This document shows, piece after piece, positions 1 to 7,437 of a DNA stretch of 18,582 nt. Source of the stretch: an uncultured Holophagaceae bacterium. GTDB taxonomy: Bacteria; Acidobacteriota; Holophagae; Holophagales; Holophagaceae. Positions within the stretch are counted from its first letter, which is position 1, and every line of letters begins with the position of its first letter. Location of the stretch: the NCBI GenBank assembly GCA_903927605.1, contig CAIYNT010000009.1, positions 1-18,582 on the forward strand, written 5' to 3'. The notes under the pieces are model-generated. The model saw nothing but the letters and a program-made list of their open reading frames with translations. It searched no databases and had not been told where the DNA came from. Both the position numbers and the translations under genes were made by a program.

Positions 1-71
1 CTGCTCCGCGCCATCTCCTCCAGGCGCGTCCTCTGATTTTCGGTGAGTTCTACTCGCCCAGCATGTGCCAT
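1..71 (-). CDS. IS630-family transposase, N-terminal fragment (runs off window)
   Basis: The minus strand reads ATG at 71 and then M-A-H-A-G-R-V-E-L-T-E-N-Q-R-T-R-L-E-E-M. This resembles the start of many IS630 transposases, where a short Arg/Glu-rich segment leads into the helix-turn-helix that binds the element ends. A good ribosome site (GAGGGG, about 4 bases upstream) supports this start. Only 23 full codons are visible, so the DDE catalytic domain cannot be checked, and whether the full gene is intact is unknown. The family call rests on the N-terminal pattern plus the TA-flanked end next to it. Confidence 0.6.
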   Translation of the reverse strand, partial: MAHAGRVELTENQRTRLEEMARS

Positions 72-138
72 GTCGCCCCTCAGTATCAGGTGCGGCATGT
101 TGAATAATAGTTACCTGTATTTTTGGCGGACTACACTA
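1..138 (-). mobile_element. End of an IS630-like insertion sequence
   Basis: The first 71 bases encode, on the minus strand, the start of an IS630-type transposase. Between that start and about position 138 lies an AT-richer non-coding stretch that contrasts with the GC-rich host. IS630/Tc1-mariner elements insert at TA, and a TA at 137-138 stands just where the neighbouring Ig-like gene stops abruptly. The element end would then read, on the minus strand, TAGTGTAGTCCGCCAAAAAT inward. The outer boundary is inferred, because the other inverted repeat and target copy lie outside the window. Confidence 0.6.
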
Positions 139-1666
139 GGTTCTGGGGAGTCAAGGTCAGGGGCACGTTCACGGTCGTGACGACGCTCAGGTAAGAGCCC
201 TGAGGAGGCTGAGGGTTGACCGTGTAGGTGGAGGTGGCCGTTGCGGTGCGCGTGCCGTTGGTGGCGGTCACCGTGAAGGTGTAGGTACCCGGTGTGGTCG
301 GTGTTCCCGTGATGGTGCCATTTGCATTCAGCGTGAGACCGGCCGGAAGGCTTCCGCCGGTAACCGCGAAGGTTGTGGTCACACCGGGGGTGGGGTTGGT
401 CACCGTCGGCGCCTGGGTGGCGATGGCTGTTCCGACAGGGAAGGTCTGGGGGGAAGTGTAGCCCAGAGTCAGCGACCCGGCGGGCACCACGGTGTAGGTG
501 GCGGTGGCCGTGGCAGTGCGGGTTCCATTTGCCACTGTCACGGTGAAGGTGAACACGCCAGGGGTCGTGGGCGTTCCCGTGATGTTCCCCGTACCAGCAT
601 CCAGGCTGAGGCCCGTGGGCAGGGTCCCGCTGGTGAGGGTGTACGTGGTCGCCACGCCTGAAGTGGCATTGGCCAGAGTCGGTGACTGCGTGGCAATGGC
701 CGAAGCGGCGGCGAAGGTCGCCGGTGTGAGGTAGGACAAGGACAACGCTGCGGCCGACATGATGGTGTAGGTCGGAGATGAAGTGGCGGTCCGCGTGCCA
801 TTGGTGGCAGTCACGGAGAATGGGTAGACACCGGGTGTCGTGGGCGTACCGGTGATATCCCCGGTCCCAGCATTCAAGCTCATCCCCGGGGGAAGACTGC
901 CGATTGAGACGGCGTAGGTCGTGGAGACCCCTGGCGTTGGATTGATCAGCGCGGCCGATTGGGTGGCCGCGGCGAGTCCCGCTGTGAAGGTCTGGGGCGT
1001 CACGTAGTTGAGCCCCAAGCTGCCCACTGGCGTTACGGTGTAGGTGGCGGAGGCCACCGCGGTCCGGGAACCATTGGTCGCAGTGATGGAGAAGGGATAG
1101 ACGCCAGGCGTCGTGGGCGTACCGGTGACGGTGCCGTCCGCATTCAACGTCAGACCCGCCGGCAGGCTGCCGGAAGTGACTGCGAAGGTGCTGGTAATCC
1201 CAGCAGTGGCCTGTACCAGAACCGGGGCCTGGCTGGCGATCGCGGTGCCGGCGGGGAACACCTGGGGGGTCGCATAGCTCAGCGCCAGCGGCAACGTGGA
1301 CACGACGGTGATCTGGATGGTCTGGCTGGCCGTGTTGGCGGCGTTGGTCCCACGAATGGTCAGGGTGTAGACGCCAGCGGACGTCGGAGTGCCAGTGATC
1401 TGACCCGTAGCGGGGTCCAGATTGAGGCCCGGCGGCAGCGTCCCGGAGGTCACCTCATAGAGGCTGGGGACGCCACCGGAAGGATTGGGCGGATTGACAG
1501 GAATGGCCGTGCCTACAGCGTAGGCGTTCGAGGCTTGGTAGTTCAGGCTGAGAATGGGCGTGGCCTTGGCACAGTCAGCGCACCAGGATGAGCTTGTGCA
1601 GGCGATGGGACCCAGGGTGAGGATGGACATCGCCAGGGCAAGAATCAGTTTGGAATGGAAACGCAC
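131..1666 (-). CDS. Secreted five-repeat Ig-like (He_PIG) protein, probably truncated by the IS
   Basis: This is a 511-residue predicted exported protein. The GTG at 1666 is preferred over the GTG at 1684 because GGGAG lies five bases upstream and a compact signal sequence follows (RFHSK, a hydrophobic run, then IACTSSSWC). A cysteine after the hydrophobic run could be lipidated, but the lipobox is weak. The mature part has five tandem domains of about 88 residues. Each carries the putative-Ig signature LPxGLxLxxxTGxITGTPTxPGxYxFxVTATNGxRTA, followed by a linker ending SPQTF or similar. Such domains are typically structural or adhesive surface modules. After repeat five, a new segment begins (PQGSYLSVVTTVNVPLTLTP) and stops within about 25 residues at the IS boundary. 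The native protein was therefore probably longer. Substrate or partner is unknown. Confidence 0.8.
   Translation of the reverse strand: MRFHSKLILALAMSILTLGPIACTSSSWCADCAKATPILSLNYQASNAYAVGTAIPVNPPNPSGGVPSLYEVTSGTLPPGLNLDPATGQITGTPTSAGVYTLTIRGTNAANTASQTIQITVVSTLPLALSYATPQVFPAGTAIASQAPVLVQATAGITSTFAVTSGSLPAGLTLNADGTVTGTPTTPGVYPFSITATNGSRTAVASATYTVTPVGSLGLNYVTPQTFTAGLAAATQSAALINPTPGVSTTYAVSIGSLPPGMSLNAGTGDITGTPTTPGVYPFSVTATNGTRTATSSPTYTIMSAAALSLSYLTPATFAAASAIATQSPTLANATSGVATTYTLTSGTLPTGLSLDAGTGNITGTPTTPGVFTFTVTVANGTRTATATATYTVVPAGSLTLGYTSPQTFPVGTAIATQAPTVTNPTPGVTTTFAVTGGSLPAGLTLNANGTITGTPTTPGTYTFTVTATNGTRTATATSTYTVNPQPPQGSYLSVVTTVNVPLTLTPQNLV
212..1560 (-). repeat. Five tandem putative-Ig domain repeats (about 265 bp each)
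   Basis: The DNA repeats a motif encoding ITGTPTTPGVYPFSVTATNG or close variants five times at roughly 265-bp intervals within the Ig-like gene. Repeats two to five resemble each other more closely than repeat one, which has TNAANTASQTIQI in place of TNGxRTATATATY. This suggests expansion by internal duplication of the later units. Edges are approximate. Confidence 0.8.
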
Positions 1667-1721
1667 AGAAACTCCCGAACACACAGAAACAGCCCGCCGA
1701 TCAGTGTGATAAAGAAGGGCC

Positions 1722-1751
1722 TTGACAGTATTAGGGACTGATAGATCCCTA
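1722..1751. promoter_or_regulatory. TTGACA box and inverted repeat in the divergent intergenic region
   Basis: The 181-base gap between the Ig-like gene and the response regulator holds TTGACA at 1722-1727 on the plus strand. It also holds a 6-bp perfect inverted repeat, TAGGGA (1732-1737) and TCCCTA (1746-1751), with an 8-base spacer. An inverted repeat here could be an operator for the adjacent response regulator. No convincing -10 hexamer lies 16-18 bases after TTGACA, so promoter position is uncertain. Confidence 0.3.
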
Positions 1752-1847
1752 TTGCCTTACAATTTCTCACAGATCCCATATGCTTGATGCAGGGCGGCCG
1801 AAACGTCGGAGCCGGAGCCAGCGAGGATTCACGGAGGATAGCAACAG

Positions 1848-2609
1848 ATGGCTGCACCCCAAACACGCGAGAACGGGAAGGTGGCCCAGAGCCCAACCCT
1901 GAAGATCCGCGTCGTTGCCTGTGAGGACCAGGTGTTAATGCGCGATTACATCGTCTCGGGACTGGGGAGCGTCGGGGTCCTGGCCGTGGGCGTCTGCGAC
2001 GGGATCGAGTTGGATGCTCACCTGAGGCAGCATCAGGTCGACATCGTCATCCTCGATATCGGCCTTCCAGGTGAGGACGGGTATTCCATCACGACCCGCC
2101 TGCGCCAGGAGCATCCCCACCTGGGGATCATCATGCTCACTGCCAGGGATCAGACCGATGACAAGGTACAAGGGCTGGACTCCGGCGCGGATCTTTACTT
2201 CACGAAGACCGTAGGCATCAGGGAACTCGCATCGGCCGTGGGGAGCCTCCATCGCCGACTCAGTCTGAGCCGACCAATGCCCACTCCGGCCCGATGGCGG
2301 CTGGATGGCCTCCGCTCCTGCCTGGTCACACCAAATGGGGTGGAGGTTGCCCTGACCGACAATGAGCTTCGGTTCCTGACACCCCTGCTCGATCAGCCAG
2401 GTACTGTGGTCGACCGTGACCGCCTCTCCCAGGCGCTGGACCAGGTGCCGGATATCTATGCCATGCGCCGCATGGAGACCATGCTCAGCCGCCTTCGCAC
2501 CAAGGTTCAGAAGGCGAGCCCACAGGAGCCCCTGCCCGTGCGGGCGCGTCATGGCCGGGGGTACGCATTCCTGAGTGAAGTCGCGGAACTGTCCAAAACT
2601 CCAGAGTGA
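1848..2609 (+). CDS. OmpR/PhoB-family two-component response regulator
   Basis: This 253-residue protein has an N-terminal receiver (about residues 18-140) and a C-terminal winged-helix DNA-binding domain (about 150-245). The receiver shows the acidic pair E26-D27, phospho-acceptor D70 in VILDIGLPGEDG, T98 and K120. The residue after K120 is Thr rather than the usual Pro. The effector part has the typical LTDNELRFLTPLLDQPG and HGRGYAF landmarks of OmpR-type wings. A roughly 17-residue N-terminal extension precedes the receiver. GGAGG lies about 10 bases before the ATG. No histidine kinase adjoins on the same strand, so it is an orphan here; the hybrid kinase at 4935 carries its own receiver and HPt and could phosphorylate it, but that is inference. 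The gene is convergent with the OmpA lipoprotein gene 10 bases away. Confidence 0.9.
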   Translation: MAAPQTRENGKVAQSPTLKIRVVACEDQVLMRDYIVSGLGSVGVLAVGVCDGIELDAHLRQHQVDIVILDIGLPGEDGYSITTRLRQEHPHLGIIMLTARDQTDDKVQGLDSGADLYFTKTVGIRELASAVGSLHRRLSLSRPMPTPARWRLDGLRSCLVTPNGVEVALTDNELRFLTPLLDQPGTVVDRDRLSQALDQVPDIYAMRRMETMLSRLRTKVQKASPQEPLPVRARHGRGYAFLSEVAELSKTPE

Positions 2610-2619
2610 ATCCCCTGCA

Positions 2620-3303
2620 CTACTGCGGGAGGATCAGCTCCGTGCGACGGTTCATTGCCCGGCCCTGATCCGTCTCATTCCCAGCGACGGGGTACTGGCT
2701 GCCAAAGCCCTGGACCTTCATGCGCTCCGGAGAGATCCCCCGGCCTGCAAGGTCCGCCGCCACAGAGCGGGCACGGTCCAGGGAGAGAGACAGGTTGAAG
2801 TCGGGTGAGCCCTGGGCATCCGTGTGGCCGCAGACAAAGATGTCGAGGCCCGGGAAATGGGTCTTCAACAGGCCAGCCTGGCGTTCGAGGAGGGGGAGGA
2901 ATTCTGGTTTGAGGGTGGCCTGGTTCACCGCGAAGGTGACCCCGGCGCCGTAATCGAAAACGAGAATTTTCGCGAATCCCAGGGCCTTGGCCATGGTGGA
3001 GTGGCCAGTTCCGAACACGAAGATGACCTCCGCCTGTTGCTGGGAGAGAAAGCGGACACGCTTCTCCACGACTTCTTCATTGCGCGAAGTGGCGGTCATC
3101 GTGAGGAGGTCATCCACGGAGGGTACCTCAAGGGTGCGGGGGGTTTCCCCGATGGGACGCCCGGCCATGAACAGTGCGGCCTTCCCAGGTTCGGAAGAGA
3201 TCTGGACCTGGATGGTTTGCTGCGGAACTGGCTTGGGCCGGATGCATCCAGGCCCGATCAGGAATGAAACCGCCAAAACAAGGGTTGGACTCAGGAACCT
3301 CAT
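2620..3303 (-). CDS. PEGA/OmpA-domain lipoprotein
   Basis: A 227-residue exported protein. A signal sequence ends in FLIGPGC, so Cys20 is a plausible lipidation site, although the lipobox is imperfect. Residues of about 30-70 resemble a PEGA module (SSEPGKAALFMAGRPIGETP). Residues of about 115-227 form an OmpA C-terminal peptidoglycan-binding domain: GHTDAQG with D162, the LSLDRARSVAADL helix with R177, and the ending NRRTEL. The Asp and Arg correspond to those that bind diaminopimelate in OmpA-like domains. It would tether the outer membrane to peptidoglycan. Its ATG overlaps the TGA of the upstream kinase gene (ATGA), so the two are probably translationally coupled and act together at the envelope. 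Confidence 0.88.
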   Translation of the reverse strand: MRFLSPTLVLAVSFLIGPGCIRPKPVPQQTIQVQISSEPGKAALFMAGRPIGETPRTLEVPSVDDLLTMTATSRNEEVVEKRVRFLSQQQAEVIFVFGTGHSTMAKALGFAKILVFDYGAGVTFAVNQATLKPEFLPLLERQAGLLKTHFPGLDIFVCGHTDAQGSPDFNLSLSLDRARSVAADLAGRGISPERMKVQGFGSQYPVAGNETDQGRAMNRRTELILPQ

Positions 3304-4838
3304 GGTGCCTCCGGAAAATCAACTGCGGCGGCAATGGTGGTCTCAAGGGGTTTCCCCTCGGCATCCAGAGCCGGTTTGAAACGATAGCGCAGCGCCATGG
3401 CTCTGGCAGCCTCTGCGCATTCCGGCTTGAGGGGAGACAACACCTTGCAGCGCTTGACCAGGCCATCTTCTCCGACAACCAGCGAGACATTCACCCGCAA
3501 TCCGGCGCAAGCGGATGGAGTCGCGTCCGTCTGTTTCATGACCTCTTCTATCAACTGCGGATACACCACGGCCCTCCGCACGGGGACGCCTTCGGTCCCT
3601 GTTGCCAGGACCCGGGTGTGGAGACTGCTCGCCGAGGTTCTGAGTGGCGATGGCAGGTCGGAGGGTTCCAAAGGTTTCTGATCGGCCTTCAGGGGAACCG
3701 CAGAATCGGATCCCTGGATGGCGACTTGGACAGGCGTAGAAGACACGGGAACAGGACGCCGGGTCCACAACCAACCAGCCCAGCCCAGCCCAGCCATGGC
3801 AAGAGCGGCCGCCACCATGATCGATCTGGATTTCGGCCGCCTGATTGGAAGAGTGAGGTCCGCCGTGGGTTCGAAGGAACCCCGTTCTGGAACCCGCAAG
3901 GGGGCCGTCACTTGAAGGTCTGGCAGGGGGGACCTGGGAATCGGTTCCAGGCCGGCCAACAGAAGGGGGGGACCGGGTGGGAGCACCATGCTTCCAAGCA
4001 CACCCACGAGGGCGGCCTTCATGTCGGTGACACTATCCCAACGCTTGTTCCGGTCCCGGGCCAGGGCCCGCATGATGATGCGGGAGATGTCCGGGCCGAG
4101 ATCGGGGCGATGCCGTTCCAAGGATTCGGGATCCTCGTTGAGCCTCAGCACCAGGGTCTGGAGCAGGCCATCGGAGGTGAAGGGAAGGCGGCCCGAGAGC
4201 GCCTTGTAGAGCGTGATCCCCAGGGAGTACTGGTCCGTCCGGGCGTCCACGGTCTCTCCCAGGGCCTGTTCCGGAGAGACATAGGCCGGCGTCCCCATCA
4301 GGAGCCCAGTTCTCGTCTTCAGGACATTCTCCCCGCTCTTGGCGATGCCGAAGTCCGTGAGGTAGGGGTGGCCCTGAAGATCGAAGAGGATGTTGGCGGG
4401 CTTGATATCCCGGTGGATCACACCACGGGCATGGCTGAACTCCAGTGCCTCAAGGACCGGAACAGCCATGCTCATAAGCATCGCTGCATCCATGAGCCGG
4501 CCCCGATCCACCAGCTCTTCAAGGTTCGGCCCATCCACCAGGGACATGGAGTACCAGTGGATCCCACCTTCCCGACCAAAGCCGTGGATCTTCACGATGC
4601 CGGGATGATCCAGCGAGGCCGCAATCCTGGCTTCACGCGCGAAGCGCTCGGAGGCGCCTTCGTCCAGAAGCCCATCGGAAAGGACTTTCAGGGCCTCTCT
4701 GCGGTCCAGAGCGAGATTGCGGACCTCGTACACAGTTCCCGAGCCGCCTGCTCCCAGCAAGGACAGGAAGACGTACCGACTGGCCATCAGACCTGCGAGG
4801 CGGGCCATGCGCGGATCTGGCTGGATTCTTCGGATCAT
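3300..4838 (-). CDS. Membrane Ser/Thr protein kinase with periplasmic TonB-like C-terminal domain
   Basis: This 512-residue protein is a PknB-type kinase (about residues 20-280). It has the glycine loop LLGAGGSGTVYEV, ATP-anchoring K51, HRDIKPANILF with catalytic D144 and N149, DFG at 162-164, and GTPAYVSPEQ at the activation loop end. All key residues are present, so it should be active. A Pro-rich linker leads to one membrane span (about 340-358). The outer part ends in a TonB_C-like fold (about 440-508), with VVGEDGLVKRCKVLSP and ALRYRFKPALDAEGKPL resembling that family. This external domain has three cysteines (444, 464, 474). Most bacterial STPKs carry PASTA or TPR sensors instead. The stop overlaps the OmpA gene start. 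A TAGAAT box lies about 27 bases upstream of the ATG. Target proteins are unknown; the FHA protein encoded divergently is a candidate. Confidence 0.92.
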   Translation of the reverse strand: MIRRIQPDPRMARLAGLMASRYVFLSLLGAGGSGTVYEVRNLALDRREALKVLSDGLLDEGASERFAREARIAASLDHPGIVKIHGFGREGGIHWYSMSLVDGPNLEELVDRGRLMDAAMLMSMAVPVLEALEFSHARGVIHRDIKPANILFDLQGHPYLTDFGIAKSGENVLKTRTGLLMGTPAYVSPEQALGETVDARTDQYSLGITLYKALSGRLPFTSDGLLQTLVLRLNEDPESLERHRPDLGPDISRIIMRALARDRNKRWDSVTDMKAALVGVLGSMVLPPGPPLLLAGLEPIPRSPLPDLQVTAPLRVPERGSFEPTADLTLPIRRPKSRSIMVAAALAMAGLGWAGWLWTRRPVPVSSTPVQVAIQGSDSAVPLKADQKPLEPSDLPSPLRTSASSLHTRVLATGTEGVPVRRAVVYPQLIEEVMKQTDATPSACAGLRVNVSLVVGEDGLVKRCKVLSPLKPECAEAARAMALRYRFKPALDAEGKPLETTIAAAVDFPEAP

Positions 4839-4864
4839 TGCCGCTTTCCGGGAGCCAAGGCCTC

Positions 4865-4870
4865 ATTCTA
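4865..4870 (-). promoter_or_regulatory. Possible -10 box (TAGAAT) for the Ser/Thr kinase operon
   Basis: On the minus strand TAGAAT lies about 27 bases before the kinase ATG in the 96-base divergent gap, just after TTG. No good TTGACA-like hexamer stands 16-18 bases further upstream. The same hexamer recurs upstream of other starts in this window. Confidence 0.35.
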
Positions 4871-4934
4871 CAACGGAGTCCGTGGCTGGACTGTGCGCCA
4901 GTCTTGGCTTCCCGGCTACTCTGGACCTTCCTAT

Positions 4935-7427
4935 ATGTCCGATTTCCTCGTCCGCCTCCCCGGCCTTCCGCCCTTCCGGCTCACGAAGGCATCTTCCTCG
5001 CTCAAGGTCGGGCGGGCCCCTGACCAGGACATCGTCATCGAGGACTCCGCCATTTCCAGAACGCACGCGAGGCTGTTCTGGAATGACGGAACCGTCTGGT
5101 TTGAGGATCTGGGATCCCGGCACGGGAGTTACATCAACGATGAGCGCATCCGGTCTCCTAGACGCGTCACACCTTCGGATGCCCTCAGGGTGGGCCCCCT
5201 GAGCCTGATCCTCGAAGAGCTCCCCCGGGTGCAAACAGCGCCGGGCCCTGGGGAGGAGGAAACCCAGTCCCTCCCGGTCGAGGAGATCCAGGGTTGGCGG
5301 ACACGACGGGAACGAGCGGAAGGATTCTCTAATTGGAGGGAAGCCCTCGACCTCTTCTATGAGTTCAGCCTGCTCCTGCTGAATGACCAGACCACTGAAC
5401 GCCTGCTGGAAGACATGCTCTCCCGCCTGTTCATCTTCCTGGATGCAGGCCATGGGGCCATCCTGCTCCCGGACGAGACAGGACAGCTCACCCTGCTCGC
5501 ATCACAAAGCAAAGCAGAGGTGGGCGAAGTCTTCTCCAGGCCGTCTGACGACACCGTGAATGCCGCGGTGGAACGCCGGGAAGCCATGCTGTTGAGATCG
5601 CCGAACCCCCTGCATGCGACAGGGCCTGGCCCGGTCTCTGAACATGACACATCGAGCGCGATGGCGGTGCCCCTGGAACATGCCGGAGAGGTGCTGGGCC
5701 TTTTCTACTTCGACACGAGCGGCACTCGACCACCGTTCGCCGAGGATGATCTCCGGACCGTGGCCTCCCTCGGACACCTGGCGGCGGCAAGGGTTCTTCA
5801 GCAGCGCCTTTCCGAAGAATTGCGGCGGAAACAGAACATAGAGCGGGAACTCCAGGCAATCGAACGGACCGCTCAAGTCAAGAGCGAATTCCTGGCCCAC
5901 ATGAGCCATGAGATGCGTACGCCGATGAACGCGATCCTGGGATTCCTCCACCTTGCCATGGGCGAAGAGGTGTCACCGGACCTCGCGGACTATCTCAGGA
6001 AGATCGAACACTCGGGACGGGCCCTGCTGGAACTCCTCGACCACATCCTGGACCTGTCCAAGATTGAAGCCGGCAAGCTCGAACTGGAAAGCGCCCCCTT
6101 CAGGATCGAGGACGTGCTCCACCAGGTGAGCGACTTCCTGGGCCAGACGGCCAAAGGGAAGGGATTGACCCTGGACCTGTCTCTGGATGAGGGTGTACCT
6201 GCCCTGCTGCTGGGCGATTCGCTGCGTCTCCGCCAGGTGCTTCTGAACCTGGTCGGCAATGCCCTGAAGTTCACCGAGAAGGGTGGCATTTGCGTGCGTG
6301 TGGGGCAGTTGGAGACGTCCCACGGAGAGGCCCGATTGCGCTTTTCGGTGGAAGATACGGGCATCGGGATGACACCGGTCCAGGTGGCAAGACTCTTCTC
6401 ACCGTTCACCCAGGCGGATCCCAGCACCACCCGCCGGTACGGGGGAACCGGCCTGGGGCTCGCGATCTCCAAGCGGCTAGTGGAATTGATGGGTGGGAAG
6501 ATCCAGGTGGAGAGCAGACCAGGCGTAGGGAGCCTGTTTGCATTCATGGTTGGATTCCGGGTGGCGTCAGACCAGGCTGCCATCCCGGAGACGCCACCGG
6601 GTCCCCGACAGGACTGGCGTTCCAACCTGGCTGGCCGACGGGTGCTGGTCGTGGAGGACAACACCATCAGCCGTGAACTGACCGGGATCCTACTGAAGCA
6701 GGTGGGCATCCATGCGGACTTGGCAAGCAATGGCAGCCAAGCCGTGAGGCTGGCCTCCGAAGCCGACTACGATGCCATCCTCATGGATCTCGAAATGCCC
6801 GGCATGGATGGGTTTGAAGCCGTCAGACGCATCAAGTCCGGCCGGCGGAACCAGAAGCGTCCCATCATCGCTGTGACGGCGCATGCCTATTCCAGCCACC
6901 AGAGCAGGTGCCTGTCCGAAGGCTTGAACGATTGCCTCACCAAGCCGATCGCTCCCGACCTGCTCTATGAAACACTGCAGCGCTGGATGGGGACGCCGTC
7001 AGGAGAGGCTCCTGCCCCTTCGCTCCCCGCCCAGAGGGATGACACCAGCGTGGGAATTCCGTCCGGGCTGGACGGGATAGCCGATGTGGTGGATCTCCCG
7101 CTTGCTCTGCGCCGACTGGATGGCCAGAGAGACCTCCTGTTGAAATTTCTCTGCACCTTCGCAGAGGACCCTGTCGATGCAGATAGCATCCGAATCGCCA
7201 TGGTCGCTGGGGACCGCCGCAGAGCCTCAGCCCAGGCCCATGCCATCAAAGGCATCTCGAACACCCTGGCCATCATCGGTGTCGCTGAGGCCGCCGGTGA
7301 CCTTGAGCACTGTCTGCTTGATCCAACTGGCGAATGGCAACCCGTCTGTGATCGGCTGCATCAGGCCCTGGAACAATTCCGGAACCAGTTAGGGTCGCTG
7401 CCAGGATATCCTGGCCTGAAATCCTGA
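4935..7427 (+). CDS. FHA-GAF hybrid sensor histidine kinase with receiver and HPt domains
   Basis: This 830-residue cytoplasmic-looking protein has no clear membrane span. Domain order: FHA (about 1-95; R27, S41, H44 and N68 fit a phosphothreonine-binding loop set), GAF (about 150-295), a short coiled coil, HisKA with phospho-acceptor H325 in AHMSHEMRTP, HATPase (N442 in NLVGNALKF, VEDTGIGM, YGGTGLGLAIS), receiver (E574/D575, D618, K670), and a C-terminal HPt (H769 in HAIKG). The full relay His-Asp-His is thus in one chain. The ATG at 4935 is chosen because the FHA fold begins right there; no strong ribosome site is visible. The frame stays open upstream to 3174, but that stretch is antisense to the kinase and lipoprotein genes. 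FHA modules bind Thr phosphorylated by Ser/Thr kinases such as the one encoded divergently. Its output regulator is unknown. Confidence 0.9.
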   Translation: MSDFLVRLPGLPPFRLTKASSSLKVGRAPDQDIVIEDSAISRTHARLFWNDGTVWFEDLGSRHGSYINDERIRSPRRVTPSDALRVGPLSLILEELPRVQTAPGPGEEETQSLPVEEIQGWRTRRERAEGFSNWREALDLFYEFSLLLLNDQTTERLLEDMLSRLFIFLDAGHGAILLPDETGQLTLLASQSKAEVGEVFSRPSDDTVNAAVERREAMLLRSPNPLHATGPGPVSEHDTSSAMAVPLEHAGEVLGLFYFDTSGTRPPFAEDDLRTVASLGHLAAARVLQQRLSEELRRKQNIERELQAIERTAQVKSEFLAHMSHEMRTPMNAILGFLHLAMGEEVSPDLADYLRKIEHSGRALLELLDHILDLSKIEAGKLELESAPFRIEDVLHQVSDFLGQTAKGKGLTLDLSLDEGVPALLLGDSLRLRQVLLNLVGNALKFTEKGGICVRVGQLETSHGEARLRFSVEDTGIGMTPVQVARLFSPFTQADPSTTRRYGGTGLGLAISKRLVELMGGKIQVESRPGVGSLFAFMVGFRVASDQAAIPETPPGPRQDWRSNLAGRRVLVVEDNTISRELTGILLKQVGIHADLASNGSQAVRLASEADYDAILMDLEMPGMDGFEAVRRIKSGRRNQKRPIIAVTAHAYSSHQSRCLSEGLNDCLTKPIAPDLLYETLQRWMGTPSGEAPAPSLPAQRDDTSVGIPSGLDGIADVVDLPLALRRLDGQRDLLLKFLCTFAEDPVDADSIRIAMVAGDRRRASAQAHAIKGISNTLAIIGVAEAAGDLEHCLLDPTGEWQPVCDRLHQALEQFRNQLGSLPGYPGLKS

Positions 7428-7437
7428 AAGGTCATTC

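Noticed and set aside
212..1560. CRISPR-like or satellite repeat array
   Set aside because: The periodicity of about 265 bp and the in-frame conserved protein pattern show these are repeated protein domains, not short repeats with unique spacers.
538..1591. Several open frames opposite or out of frame with the Ig-like gene
   Set aside because: They follow the repeat and codon periodicity of the real gene, have biased compositions and lack ribosome sites or recognisable domains.
3174..4934. Long open frame upstream of the hybrid kinase, in the same frame, on the plus strand
   Set aside because: It is antisense to the Ser/Thr kinase and OmpA genes, whose motifs are unmistakable, and its translation is low-complexity without any domain. 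The FHA fold begins exactly at the ATG at 4935.
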